The translations under genes were made by a program, and so were the position numbers. 64,000 nucleotides of DNA, from contig JAFAEM010000010.1 of NCBI GenBank assembly GCA_023424015.1, forward strand, positions 144,706-208,705, given 5' to 3'. Source of the stretch: Bacteroidota bacterium (GTDB lineage: Bacteria; Bacteroidota; Bacteroidia; Chitinophagales; Chitinophagaceae). Below are positions 8,614 through 17,552 of this stretch, piece after piece; the stretch's first letter is position 1, and the number at the start of each line of letters is the position of its first letter. The notes under the pieces were generated by a model. The model was given only the letters and a program-made list of their open reading frames with translations, was not told the origin of the DNA and searched no databases.

Positions 8614-9204
8614 ATGAAAAAGAATAGAAGCCTTTTCGCAGCTGTTATTGGTTTAATCCTTATCCTGTCATCACAAAACGCGGATGCCCAAAAAAAATGG
8701 AGTTTTGAACTAAAACCCGGTGTCAGTTTTCCCACCAAAGATCTTCATGACGCAAAGCTTAAAACCGGTTTTGGTTTTGAGGGAGTACTTGCATACAGGT
8801 TTATGCCGCACCTGGCCGCCTATGCCGGATGGAGCTGGAATAAGTTCAATGCTGACAAATCATTTGCCGGAAACGATGTAGATTTTGAAGAAACAGGCTA
8901 TAGTTTCGGACTACAGTTTATTCACCCGTTTTCAAATTCGAACATCAGCTATTTGATTAAAGCAGGCGGTATCTACAACCATATTGAAACAGAAAACAGT
9001 GCCGGAAATATAATTAATGATACAGGCCATGGCCTTGGCTGGCAGGCAGGCGCTGGTGTTTCAATCCCATTGGGTAACAGATGGAACCTGATCCCCGAGA
9101 TTCGGTATCGTTCATTATCAAGGGATATAAAAATCGGGAACGAAAAAATTCCTGTTAACTTAAATTATGTATCCGCTGGTTTAGGCATTTCCTATTCTTT
9201 TTAA
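8614..9204 (+). CDS. Outer membrane beta-barrel protein
   Basis: A 196-residue protein with a signal peptide (MKKNRSLFAAVIGLILILSS, likely cut after ADA at about residue 25). The mature part is made of alternating amphipathic strands and ends in the aromatic C-terminal signature YVSAGLGISYSF (terminal Phe), which is recognised by the BAM machinery. Residues such as FGFEGVLAYRFMPHLAAYAGWSW and GWQAGAGVSIPLGNRWNLIPEIRYR are typical of the eight-stranded 'outer membrane beta-barrel' family of Bacteroidota (OmpX/OmpW-like). No enzymatic function is implied. It is 31 bp upstream of a membrane protein gene on the same strand. Confidence 0.85.
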   Translation: MKKNRSLFAAVIGLILILSSQNADAQKKWSFELKPGVSFPTKDLHDAKLKTGFGFEGVLAYRFMPHLAAYAGWSWNKFNADKSFAGNDVDFEETGYSFGLQFIHPFSNSNISYLIKAGGIYNHIETENSAGNIINDTGHGLGWQAGAGVSIPLGNRWNLIPEIRYRSLSRDIKIGNEKIPVNLNYVSAGLGISYSF

Positions 9205-9235
9205 AAGATATAAACGGAAGTGAAAAATTCAATCT

Positions 9236-9865
9236 ATGGATAATACAATTAAAAATGTCGGTTACTGGTCAGGCATTGTTGCCTTAACAGCAACACTTGC
9301 ATTTTATATTGTTCAGATGCTGCAGATCTGGGGCACCCTTAGCTTTCCATGGGATGAAATTTTGATCTACGGGTTTTCGCTTTGTATCACGATTCCCTTT
9401 TTGATAGAGATGCTTGCATTGCATCACATAGCTCCACCTACGAAAAAATTTTGGAGTCATGGCGCATTGTTGTGTACGGTTATTTATGTGGTTTTTGTAA
9501 CCGCAAATTATGTGGTACAACTGGCGACAGTCATTCCCATGACGATCCAGGGTAATGCTGGCGACATTCAGTTGCTCAGGCAAACCCCACATTCCCTTTT
9601 TTGGGACTTTGATGCGGCGGGATATATTTTTATGGGGCTGGCAACACTTTTTGCTGCACCAGTATTCGCAAAACAGGGATCCCAAAAATGGGTCAGGTAC
9701 TCATTACTGGCCCATGCAGCAGTTACTCCATTAATTGCATTTGTTTATTTCTACCCGGATTTTTCAAATAATCTATTGATGCTTGCAACACCCTGGGCGA
9801 TTACAGCTCCTGTGTTTATGTTGTTGTTGGCTATAACTTTTAAGAAAAGAGAGGAAATTAAATGA
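9236..9865 (+). CDS. Polytopic membrane protein, six helices
   Basis: A 209-residue integral membrane protein with six clear hydrophobic segments (about residues 12-33, 40-63, 73-98, 121-144, 150-172 and 180-203). I do not recognise a family with certainty. It carries few charges and no catalytic motif. The C-terminus is basic (FKKREEIK), consistent with a cytoplasmic end. It starts 31 bp after the beta-barrel gene and probably shares its transcript. Confidence 0.75.
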   Translation: MDNTIKNVGYWSGIVALTATLAFYIVQMLQIWGTLSFPWDEILIYGFSLCITIPFLIEMLALHHIAPPTKKFWSHGALLCTVIYVVFVTANYVVQLATVIPMTIQGNAGDIQLLRQTPHSLFWDFDAAGYIFMGLATLFAAPVFAKQGSQKWVRYSLLAHAAVTPLIAFVYFYPDFSNNLLMLATPWAITAPVFMLLLAITFKKREEIK

Positions 9866-9911
9866 AAAGCACCCGTAGAGGTTTAGCGAAAACAGTAAAT
9901 ATCGGACATGC

Positions 9912-9943
9912 AAAAGCCCACCCTAGCTTCAGCAAAGGTGGGC
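9912..9943 (-). terminator. Terminator of tRNA-Ser
   Basis: On the minus strand GCCCACC (7 bp stem) with a 14-nt loop is followed by TTTT. It starts 3 bp after the 3' end of the tRNA. Confidence 0.75.
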
Positions 9944-9945
9944 AT

Positions 9946-10032
9946 TGCGGAGAGAGAGGGATTCGAACCCCCGGACCTGTGACAGTCAACGGTTTTCAAG
10001 ACCGCCGCATTCGACCGCTCTGCCATCTCTCC
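9946..10032 (-). tRNA. tRNA-Ser (anticodon TGA)
   Basis: The minus strand folds into a class II tRNA with a long variable arm. The acceptor stem pairs GGAGAGA (10026-10032) with TCTCTCC (9949-9955), the T arm has the loop TTCGAAT, and the anticodon loop CTTGAAA gives anticodon TGA, which reads UCA and UCG-type serine codons. The variable arm (TTGACTGTCACAGGTCC region) is typical of Ser. The discriminator base is G and the encoded 3' end reads GCA, so the CCA end is probably added after transcription. Confidence 0.95.
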
Positions 10033-10120
10033 GGCGCAAAAGTAAGGGCGTGAATGAAAACCACAAAATGATTTTGTGTATTAATCTGAATTATAATAAG
10101 TATTGAAGATTGGGAAGAAT

Positions 10121-10246
10121 TGGGCCACGGATTACACGGATTACACAGATTTTATTCTGCCTGGCAACTGAGGGAAGATAAAGCTGTTGTAAATTCTTTT
10201 AGGGGAAAAGATTGGGCCACGGATTACACGGACTACACAGATTTTC
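10121..10246. repeat. Two copies of a CACGGATTACA-type dispersed repeat
   Basis: GGCCACGGATTACACGGATT at 10122 and a near copy at 10215 (both followed by ACACAGATTTT) lie 92 bp apart between tRNA-Ser and the LacI-type gene. The same words recur at 40446-40981 and 63716-63832. They create false reading frames with repeated HGLHGLHR peptides. Confidence 0.8.
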
Positions 10247-11282
10247 GCCGGGGCTTCTCCGGCTGTTCGGCATGCTCCATCACCTTTGTTTGCATCACCA
10301 CATTACGGCTCTCTCCCACCCCGATCACTTCCTTTTTATTGATCAGGTCGATCAGGATGCTGGTGGCTTTTTCGGCCTGCTCATATGGGAATTGCTCTAT
10401 TGAAACCAGGGGTGGCTCGTCGAGGTAACTGGTCATCGGCAGGTTGGCAAAACTGGCAAAGAAAATATCCTTGTTGATCTTCAGCCCCTGCCCCCGTGAG
10501 TACTTGATAGCGTCGAGTGCCACATAATCATTAAAGGCAATCACCGCTACAGGCCGCTTTTTTAGATCAAGCAGTCGCTGCATGGCTTCAAATGTAGATT
10601 CCTTGCTGAGATCGGTTTTGACAATATATGCCGCGTCGGACTGGATCTTGTTCTTTTGCAAACCTTCCTGGTAACCACTTAGTCTTTCACCCGAGGGCAA
10701 CATAGTATCAGGGCCATTGATAAAACCGATCTGGCGGTAACCCCGGCTCACCAGCCAGTCGACCAACTGCATCGAACTGTTTTTTAGGTCGCAGGAAACT
10801 GTGAATGCCCCTGCCAGATCCGGCACACGGTCGAAAAAAACGACCGGTATGGAATATTTTTCCAACTGACTGAAATGATCGTATGAAACTGTATTTTTTG
10901 AAAGCGACACGATCAGTCCATCCACACGGTGGCGACGCATGGTGTCGACAATCTTTTTCTCGCGCTCGATATCATCGTGCGACTGCCCGATCAACACGGT
11001 ATAGTTATTTTCCGTAGCAATATTTTCAATACCATTGATAGCGGTAGAGAAAAACTCTTCACCGAGATTGGGAAGTATCACACCAATTGTGGATGTCTTT
11101 CCCTGCTTAAAAGATATAGCTGCCTGGTTGGGCTCGTAGTTGAGCTCCGCCGCAAGCTTTTGTACCTGCATCTTGGTACGAAGTCCAATACTGGGATGAT
11201 CATGCAATGCCCGCGATACCGTAGATACCGAAACATTCAGTCGGCGGGCGATCTCTTTTATCGTAGCGGGCTTTTGGGTCAT
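10233..11282 (-). CDS. LacI-family transcriptional regulator
   Basis: A 349-residue DNA-binding regulator. The helix-turn-helix at residues about 4-50 reads ATIKEIARRLNVSVSTVSRAL followed by the hinge region; the rest is a periplasmic-binding-protein-like sensor domain (IGVILPNLGEEFFSTAINGI to about residue 325). Such proteins usually repress sugar-uptake and glycoside-utilisation genes until a sugar ligand binds. The frame opens with a TTG at 11312, but the ATG at 11282 puts the HTH at the usual distance from the N-terminus and is preferred. No transport or sugar gene is adjacent, so its targets must lie elsewhere. The tail after residue 325 (RKSV end) overlaps the repeat at 10233-10246. Confidence 0.92.
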   Translation of the reverse strand: MTQKPATIKEIARRLNVSVSTVSRALHDHPSIGLRTKMQVQKLAAELNYEPNQAAISFKQGKTSTIGVILPNLGEEFFSTAINGIENIATENNYTVLIGQSHDDIEREKKIVDTMRRHRVDGLIVSLSKNTVSYDHFSQLEKYSIPVVFFDRVPDLAGAFTVSCDLKNSSMQLVDWLVSRGYRQIGFINGPDTMLPSGERLSGYQEGLQKNKIQSDAAYIVKTDLSKESTFEAMQRLLDLKKRPVAVIAFNDYVALDAIKYSRGQGLKINKDIFFASFANLPMTSYLDEPPLVSIEQFPYEQAEKATSILIDLINKKEVIGVGESRNVVMQTKVMEHAEQPEKPRRKSV

Positions 11283-11357
11283 GTCGATGTATGGGTCAAA
11301 GTTAATACGCAAAACACAGCTGCGTGTTAAAACGAAGAAAAATCAGTTGCGCCGCTT

Positions 11358-12113
11358 TCATGCCGACACATTCTCCCTGGCGTGCATGAATTTCTTGCTT
11401 TGTTCGATGGCATCCATAAGCTGCTCAAGGATGAGGTCCGAACTGGCGTCGTAATTGATCTCCAGGGGTGGTTTGAAACGCACGGTAAGCAGGGTATTCT
11501 TCTTGCGCAGTTTTAAACCGGTCTTATTAAAAGCCCGCCAGAAACCATTTATCACTACTGGAATTACGATCGGCCTGCTTTGCCTGATGATCAGTACGGT
11601 GCCCTTTCTGCCAGGCGCAAATGCCTTGGTGGTACCCTGGGGGAACGTGATCACCCAATTCTTCTCAAGCGCCCGGGTGATCTTACGGGTATCAGAGGGA
11701 TCAAGTCCTTTGCGGGTTTCTTTCGACTCGGCATTCCAGGTTCGCTTAACTGTCAACGCCCCAGCCAGGGTAAACAGTTTGCTGATCCAGCTTCCGTTCA
11801 TGGTAGCTTCGGCAGCTACATAATTTACACGGGTAAATGGATTCAATAAATAATATGGAATACCCAGCTTATCATTTTTACCCCATTTCACGGCGCAGAA
11901 AATATGAAGAAATGTAATGACGTCGGCGAAATATGTCTGGTGGTTGCTGACAAATAAAACATTTTCACGAGGAAGATCTTTTAAGTGCTCGGTACCTGAA
12001 ATTTTCAGTTTGTTGATCATTGCGATACCGGGATAGGAAAAAAGGCCAACAATAGCATACACGATCTTACGGACCAGTTGAAAATTTTTTAATCGCTCTC
12101 TTATCGAACTCAT
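11358..12113 (-). CDS. PlsC-like 1-acyl-glycerol-3-phosphate acyltransferase
   Basis: A 251-residue membrane-associated acyltransferase of the PlsC/LPLAT family, probably acylating lysophosphatidate or a related lipid. Motif I is SNHQTYFADV with His58 and Asp64; motif III is FPQGTTKAFAPGRKG and motif IV is IVIPVVI. A hydrophobic segment at residues 17-35 probably anchors it. Motif I has five residues between His and Asp instead of the textbook four, a form also seen in the acyltransferase at 14367. It is separated from rpsA upstream by a terminator at 12161-12195 and lies 75 bp upstream of the LacI-type gene. Confidence 0.85.
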   Translation of the reverse strand: MSSIRERLKNFQLVRKIVYAIVGLFSYPGIAMINKLKISGTEHLKDLPRENVLFVSNHQTYFADVITFLHIFCAVKWGKNDKLGIPYYLLNPFTRVNYVAAEATMNGSWISKLFTLAGALTVKRTWNAESKETRKGLDPSDTRKITRALEKNWVITFPQGTTKAFAPGRKGTVLIIRQSRPIVIPVVINGFWRAFNKTGLKLRKKNTLLTVRFKPPLEINYDASSDLILEQLMDAIEQSKKFMHARENVSA

Positions 12114-12160
12114 AGTCAGTTTTTATTCCGGAAACGACACATGAAATTAAACAATGCAAA

Positions 12161-12195
12161 TTAAAAAAGGCTGACCCACTTTCGTCGATCAGCCT
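12161..12195 (-). terminator. Terminator of rpsA
   Basis: On the minus strand AGGCTGA and TCAGCCT form a 7-bp stem with a 14-nt loop, followed by TTTTTT. It starts 28 bp after the rpsA stop. Confidence 0.8.
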
Positions 12196-12223
12196 GTATG
12201 CAACAAAAAATCAATCGTAAGGA

Positions 12224-14173
12224 TTATTCCGGCTTTGCTTCTTCCGAACCCGCTGCTGCTTCACCACCTTCCATTTTCTTTTTCAGGTCGGCCAGCACAC
12301 CCAGGTCGCCCAATGTGGCTTTTTCTACTTTACCCTGGATATTCTTAACAGCTTTCTTGGTTTTGTCGGCTTCTGCTCTTGCTTCTTTTTTCTGCGCTTC
12401 TTTCTCTTCTATTTGACCCTGCTCCCAGATACGGCTGTGAGAAAGCACGATGCGTTTCTCGTTGCGGTCAAATTCGATCACGAGGAACTGGGCTGTTTCA
12501 TCGGCGCCAATGCTCTTGCCATCCTCTTTGGTAAGGTGACGGTTGGGAGCAAATCCTTCGAGGCCATAAGGCAATTGAACTACCGCGCCTTTGTCATCGC
12601 GACGGGTAACAGTGCCTTCATGGATCGTTCCGATCGCGAAAGTATCCTGAAGGGCATTCCAGGGATCTTCTTCGAGTTGTTTATGACCAAGCTGCAGCTT
12701 GCGGTTATCTTTATCGATACCCATGATCACCACGTCGATATTGGAGCCCACTTTCGTGTACTCACTGGGGTGATTGAAGCGTTTCAGCCAGCTCAGGTCA
12801 CTGATATGGATCATACCACCGATACCAGGAGCAAGTTCTACAAACACACCGTAATTGGTGATGTTCTTAACCAGGCCGGTATGACGGCTGCCTTCAGCAA
12901 ATCTTGTTTCAATATCATTCCAGGGATCATCAGAAAGCTGTTTGATAGAAAGACTCATCTTACGGCTTCCCTTATCCAGCGTAACGATTTTTGCTTCATG
13001 CTCGTCGCCCAGCTTGAAGAATTCCTTGGCGTTGATCGGTGTATTAGCCCATGTGATCTCACTTACGTGAACCAGGCCTTCCACACCAGGCATGATCTCG
13101 AGGAACGCGCCGTAGTCTTCGATATTAACCACTTTACCTTTCACTACATTGCCTTCCACAATTGTTTCAGGCAATACATCCCATGGATGCGGTGTAAGCT
13201 GTTTCAGACCGAGGCTGATACGTTTTTTCTCATCATCGAAATCAAGTACCACCACGTTGATCTTCTGATCCATCTTCAGCACTTCAGCAGGATGCGAGAT
13301 ACGACCCCATGAAATATCTGTGATATACAAAAGTCCGTCGAGACCACCGAGGTCCATAAATGCACCAAAGTCGGTAATATTTTTCACCGTACCTTCCAGC
13401 ACCTGGCCTTTCTCGAGTTTGCTCATGATCTCCGCACGTTGTGCTTCGATATCGCTTTCGATAAGTGCCTTGTGTGATACCACGGCGTTCTTGATCGTTT
13501 CATTGATCTTAACTACTTTAAATTCCATGGTCTTGCCCACAAACTGATCGTAATCCGTAACAGGTTTTACGTCGATCTGTGAACCAGGCAGGAAGGTTTC
13601 CATACCAAATACGTCCACGATAAGGCCGCCCTTGGTTTTGGAGGTTACCAAACCTGTGATGACTTCACCAGTCTTATGCACTTCCATGATCCTTTCCCAT
13701 GCACGGGTAATGCGGGCCTGGCGGCGGCTGAGATTCAGGTGACCGTTGCGGTCTTCCTTGTCTACCACCATTACTTCCACTTCATCGCCCACTTTGAGGC
13801 CGGGCTGATCACGGAATTCATTCAATGAGATCAAACCATCGCTTTTGAAACCAATGTTCAGCACCACATCAGTCTTTGTAAGACCTACCACAGTACCTTT
13901 AATCAGTTCTCCGTCATTCAGCTGAACAAAAGTGTTGTCATACACTTTGTCATACTTCTCTTTTTCTTCTTTGGTGTAAGAAGTAACGTTACGTTTGTCA
14001 ACGCTCCAGTCGAAATCGTCGTGTGCCGTTTCGTGGGGAGCCGGGTGAGCTTGTACAGGTTCATTTGTTGTCGCTGTAGATGCTTCGGCCGTACCGGTTT
14101 CAGCCGGTGTGTCAGCGCCTGCATGCTCCTGTGCATCAGCGTTTAGTTGTTTTTTAATAATGTTTTCAAACAT
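12224..14173 (-). CDS. rpsA: 30S ribosomal protein S1
   Basis: A 649-residue RNA-binding protein with six S1 (OB-fold) domains at about 87-155, 172-240, 257-325, 342-412, 430-500 and 517-582. Domains 3-5 carry the clearest motifs (VKNITDFGAFMDLGGLDGLL, VVNIEDYGAFLEIMPGVEGL, VKNITNYGVFVELAPGIGGM). S1 brings mRNA to the 30S subunit, which matters more in Bacteroidota because most genes lack Shine-Dalgarno sites. An acidic, Ala/Thr-rich head of about 80 residues and a Lys/Glu-rich tail of about 60 residues extend beyond the E. coli length (557). A possible -7 box TATCTTTG lies at 14206-14213 on the minus strand, 33 bp before the ATG. Confidence 0.96.
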   Translation of the reverse strand: MFENIIKKQLNADAQEHAGADTPAETGTAEASTATTNEPVQAHPAPHETAHDDFDWSVDKRNVTSYTKEEKEKYDKVYDNTFVQLNDGELIKGTVVGLTKTDVVLNIGFKSDGLISLNEFRDQPGLKVGDEVEVMVVDKEDRNGHLNLSRRQARITRAWERIMEVHKTGEVITGLVTSKTKGGLIVDVFGMETFLPGSQIDVKPVTDYDQFVGKTMEFKVVKINETIKNAVVSHKALIESDIEAQRAEIMSKLEKGQVLEGTVKNITDFGAFMDLGGLDGLLYITDISWGRISHPAEVLKMDQKINVVVLDFDDEKKRISLGLKQLTPHPWDVLPETIVEGNVVKGKVVNIEDYGAFLEIMPGVEGLVHVSEITWANTPINAKEFFKLGDEHEAKIVTLDKGSRKMSLSIKQLSDDPWNDIETRFAEGSRHTGLVKNITNYGVFVELAPGIGGMIHISDLSWLKRFNHPSEYTKVGSNIDVVIMGIDKDNRKLQLGHKQLEEDPWNALQDTFAIGTIHEGTVTRRDDKGAVVQLPYGLEGFAPNRHLTKEDGKSIGADETAQFLVIEFDRNEKRIVLSHSRIWEQGQIEEKEAQKKEARAEADKTKKAVKNIQGKVEKATLGDLGVLADLKKKMEGGEAAAGSEEAKPE

Positions 14174-14366
14174 GATATAAGCCCGACGGTTTTAAATCGG
14201 GGCAGCAAAGATAAGCCTTATCTGTGTAAACAGGGAGGCCGGGGCAAGGATTTTTGAAATTATTCAGGTTCCTAAACAATTGGTTTTTCTAGCTTTATAA
14301 CGGAAATACCGGGGTGGCTTGCTCCGTCCGCAGATTTTCTATTATATTCATCAAAACTAGCCCAGG

Positions 14367-15332
14367 TTGCTGTATCAAACGCTGAAGATTATTGTCCGCA
14401 TAGCCATGTTCATTTTCTGTCGCAGGATCATCGTCAATAACAGGTCACTGCTCAAAATGGAAGGCCCCCTGCTCCTGGCTAGCAACCATCCCAATTCTTT
14501 TCTCGATGCCATTTTGCTTGATATTTTATTCGACAAGCCGATCTGGTCCCTTGCGCGTGGCGACGCTTTTAAGAACAAATGGGTCGCCCGCATACTGCGA
14601 TCATTAAAGATATTCCCGGTGTACAGGGTGAGTGAAGGGGTTGAAAACCTCAACAGCAATTACCAAACCTTTGAAGACTGCAAGAAAGTATTTCGTAACA
14701 AGGGGATCGTCTTAATTTTCAGTGAGGGTAAATGTGTAAACGAGTGGAAACTCCGCGCTTTAAAAAAAGGAACTGCAAGGCTTGCGATCAGCAACTGGGA
14801 AGAAGGCATCCCGTTAAAGGTTCTGCCCGTCGGTATCAACTACAGTTCCTTTAAACTTTTTGGAAAAAATGTGTTCATCAATTTCGGCGAGCTTATTGAA
14901 TATGATGATATACCCGCTGAAGCCCCCGACGGTATCCGTCACCAGGCGTTCAATACAAACCTGCAAACACAACTTCAGTCACTGGTGTATGAGATCGACA
15001 AGACAGATAAAATAAAAAAAGAAAAATTGCTGGAAAAAAAATTGCCTGGATACCTAAGTGCATTGCTGAGCATTCCCGCGATGCTGGGCTGGCTAAGTCA
15101 TCTCCCACTCTATGTGCCGGTGCAAAGGATCACGTATAAACAAACTGCCGACAACGATCACTATGATTCCGCCATGGCCGCGATACTATTATTGATTTAC
15201 CCGGTTTACCTTGCAGCGGTTGTCACCATCGTTTACTTTTTCACCGCCACTTACTACAGTTTTTTGCTGCTTTTGTTAATGCCATTTACTGCCTGGTGTT
15301 ATGTGCAGGTGAAAAAACAATTAGACGATTAA
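14367..15332 (+). CDS. PlsC-like acyltransferase with C-terminal membrane part
   Basis: A 321-residue acyltransferase. Motif I is ASNHPNSFLDAIL (His, five residues, Asp), followed by FSEGKCVNEW as the glycerophosphate-binding motif and VLPVGINYSSF. Two hydrophobic hairpins at about residues 232-255 and 270-315 form a C-terminal membrane domain not present in plain PlsC. The likely start is TTG at 14367: a TAG lies 9 bp upstream in frame, and the peptide MLYQTLKIIVRIA is the usual family N-terminus. An ATG at 14406 would remove 13 residues. The stop overlaps by 4 bp the stop of the convergent flavoprotein gene. Confidence 0.82.
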   Translation: MLYQTLKIIVRIAMFIFCRRIIVNNRSLLKMEGPLLLASNHPNSFLDAILLDILFDKPIWSLARGDAFKNKWVARILRSLKIFPVYRVSEGVENLNSNYQTFEDCKKVFRNKGIVLIFSEGKCVNEWKLRALKKGTARLAISNWEEGIPLKVLPVGINYSSFKLFGKNVFINFGELIEYDDIPAEAPDGIRHQAFNTNLQTQLQSLVYEIDKTDKIKKEKLLEKKLPGYLSALLSIPAMLGWLSHLPLYVPVQRITYKQTADNDHYDSAMAAILLLIYPVYLAAVVTIVYFFTATYYSFLLLLLMPFTAWCYVQVKKQLDD

Positions 15333-16627
15333 AGTTTGGCTACCATTTTCGCGGCAATATAACCACTGGTCCAGGCATGCTGAAAATTGAAACCACCAGT
15401 GATGCCATCCACATCCAGGATCTCACCCGCGAAATACAGATTGGGAACTTTCCTGCTCATCATAGTATTGGGATCCACTTCACTGAGCTTGATTCCTCCT
15501 GCCGTTACAAATTCCTCTTTGAACGTGGTTTTCCCTTTGATGGAAAACGGGAAGCTGCATAAGTTTTTAATGAGCTTGTTTTGATCCTTCGCATGCAGGT
15601 CGGCCCAGCGTTTTTCTTTATCTATCGGGGCCTGGTCCAGGAAAAATTCCCAAAGCCTTTGCGGCAAACCAAAGGGATTGCGGTTGATCATTTTCTGGGA
15701 AGCGATCTCAAATCTTAAAAGCTGGAATCTTTTGATCAACTCCTGTTCAGAAGAACCGGGCAGCCAGTTGACGATGATCCCGAATTCCCAATTACGTGCT
15801 TTGAGTTCCCGCGCAGCCCAGGCGCTGAGCCTAAGTACCGCGGGGCCGCTCAAACCCCAATGAGTGATCAGTAAGGGACCCTCCTGTTCCAACCTGGTAC
15901 CAGCGATCCTTACAACGGCTTTTTCAACACTCACTCCCATCAATTTCGTGATCGCACTCCCCGGCATACCGGCAGGAATATTGAAAGTAAAAAGAGAAGG
16001 GACAGGTTCTTCGAAGCTATGCCCGGTGCGTGACAGCCATTCAAACATGGAAGATTTAGGATAACCTCCACAAGCAACGCAAACATATTCTGAACGAATG
16101 GTCTCAGCATTGGAACAGACCAGTTGAAAGCCAAAATCCTTTACCTGCAGTTCTTTTACTTCCATACCGGTCCTTACCTCAACCCGGTGTCGATCTGCTT
16201 CTCTCAGCAGGCAATCCACGATAGTTTGTGATGAATTGGTAACAGGAAACATCCTGCCATCTGCCTCCGCTTTGAGAACCACACCACGTTCTTCAAACCA
16301 CTTTATCGTGTCTGTTGTAAAGAACTGATGAAAGGCTTTTTTTACAAAATGGCCTCCACGTGGATACCTCCGGCTCATCTCAGTAATTTCAAAACAGGCA
16401 TGGGTAACATTGCACCGGCCGCCCCCGCTAATCCTGACTTTTGCTAAAATCTTATTTGACTTCTCCAGTATGGTGACCCTGAGTCCCGGGTGAAGCCTGG
16501 CCGCATTAACGGCGCAAAAAAAACCAGCCGCGCCGCCGCCAATCACGATTAGTTGGGCGCTGGCCTGTTTGGATGAGTTACCATGCACACTGGGTTCAGG
16601 CCGGGAATTTTCTTGCATGGCCATCAT
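15329..16627 (-). CDS. BaiN/HI0933-like FAD-dependent oxidoreductase
   Basis: A 432-residue flavoprotein. The N-terminal FAD-binding motif is LIVIGGGAAGFFCAVNAAR, followed by the family's KILAKVRISGGGRCNVTHA and, near the C-terminus, NLYFAGEILDVDGITGGFNFQHAWTSG (split here: the NLYFAGE and GGFNFQ parts are the hallmark). Members are called aminoacetone oxidase-like or BaiN; the physiological substrate is not settled. ATG codons at 16627, 16624 and 16618 are all possible starts. The gene is 24 bp downstream of map on the same strand, so it may be co-transcribed with it. Confidence 0.9.
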   Translation of the reverse strand: MMAMQENSRPEPSVHGNSSKQASAQLIVIGGGAAGFFCAVNAARLHPGLRVTILEKSNKILAKVRISGGGRCNVTHACFEITEMSRRYPRGGHFVKKAFHQFFTTDTIKWFEERGVVLKAEADGRMFPVTNSSQTIVDCLLREADRHRVEVRTGMEVKELQVKDFGFQLVCSNAETIRSEYVCVACGGYPKSSMFEWLSRTGHSFEEPVPSLFTFNIPAGMPGSAITKLMGVSVEKAVVRIAGTRLEQEGPLLITHWGLSGPAVLRLSAWAARELKARNWEFGIIVNWLPGSSEQELIKRFQLLRFEIASQKMINRNPFGLPQRLWEFFLDQAPIDKEKRWADLHAKDQNKLIKNLCSFPFSIKGKTTFKEEFVTAGGIKLSEVDPNTMMSRKVPNLYFAGEILDVDGITGGFNFQHAWTSGYIAAKMVAKL

Positions 16628-16651
16628 TTAATAAAGAATAATAGAAAACAC

Positions 16652-17479
16652 TTAAATGGTTTCAACCGGAGCTGTTGCCTTTCCGGCAGTAAACAGGTAA
16701 GGGTTGATCAGTTCTTCTTTTTCGATGATAGAGTAATCTGAAAGAATATCCGCCTGGTGTTTACGTACGGCGACATCATGCTCAAAATGCACAGAGGGTT
16801 TGCCGTCTTTTGTGCGAACGGTCCAGCCGTCGCTTTCCGTATACACCTCTTTCTTGCCAAGATTGATCATTGGTTCAATGGCGAGTACCATACCCTCCCT
16901 GAGTTTGGGGCCATTGCCTTTTTTACCATAGTTAGGCACCTGCGGATCTTCGTGCATACTTTTTCCAAGTCCATGACCCACGAGTTCTCTCACCACACCA
17001 TAACCATATTTCTTCTCGGTATGATCCTGGATGGCCCCTGAAATATCGCCGATCCGGTTGCCGGCTACGGCCTTTTCAATGCCTTTATACAAAGATTCCT
17101 TTGTGTGTGTGATCAGGTCCATTATTTCTTTACCCGGGTCGCCAATGGCAAATGTATAAGCATGATCTCCATGCCAGCCGTCGAGAACAACCCCCACATC
17201 TATCGAAACTATATCTCCTTCCTGCAGTTCGTTCTCGTTGGGAAAGCCATGCACTACCACGTCATTGACGGAAATGCATGAATTGAATGGATAACCGTTA
17301 TAATGCAGGAATGAAGGAATCGCCCTATGGTCAAGAATGTATTCACCGATCGTTTTATCCAGTGCTTTCGTGGTCACCCCGGGTTTGAGGATTTTCGCGA
17401 TCTCAGACAGGGTTTTGCTGACCAGCAAAGCACTTTTCCGCATCAACTCAATTTGTTCGTCTGTTTTGATAATTATCAT
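16652..17479 (-). CDS. map: Methionine aminopeptidase, type I
   Basis: A 275-residue cytosolic enzyme that removes the N-terminal Met from nascent proteins. The two-metal centre ligands are all visible: Asp in SIDVGVVLDGWHGDHA (two Asp), His in VGHGLGKSMHEDP, Glu in LAIEPM and Glu in FEHDVAV; the substrate-gating His is in VVVHGFP. The length is slightly above the usual 250-265 because of a C-terminal extension. It follows secY as in many Bacteroidota spc operons, but a strong terminator (17503-17532) lies between them and infA, rpmJ and the rpsM group do not follow. Confidence 0.95.
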   Translation of the reverse strand: MIIIKTDEQIELMRKSALLVSKTLSEIAKILKPGVTTKALDKTIGEYILDHRAIPSFLHYNGYPFNSCISVNDVVVHGFPNENELQEGDIVSIDVGVVLDGWHGDHAYTFAIGDPGKEIMDLITHTKESLYKGIEKAVAGNRIGDISGAIQDHTEKKYGYGVVRELVGHGLGKSMHEDPQVPNYGKKGNGPKLREGMVLAIEPMINLGKKEVYTESDGWTVRTKDGKPSVHFEHDVAVRKHQADILSDYSIIEKEELINPYLFTAGKATAPVETI

Positions 17480-17502
17480 ATTGCAAATATCCTAATAAAA
17501 AC

Positions 17503-17532
17503 AAAACCCGGCAAGTGAGATCGCCGGGTTTT
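17503..17532. terminator. Bidirectional terminator between secY and map
   Basis: A perfect 10-bp stem AAAACCCGGC / GCCGGGTTTT with a 10-nt loop. It ends the spc operon after secY and separates map from it. Confidence 0.85.
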
Positions 17533-17552
17533 ACTTATCATTAATCTTTTCA

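Noticed and set aside
10120..10428. Frames with HGLHGLHR peptides
   Set aside because: They are translations of the CACGGATTACA repeat and overlap the LacI-type gene antisense.
12413..13312. 299-codon frame antisense to rpsA
   Set aside because: Mirror of S1-domain codon use; no domain of its own.
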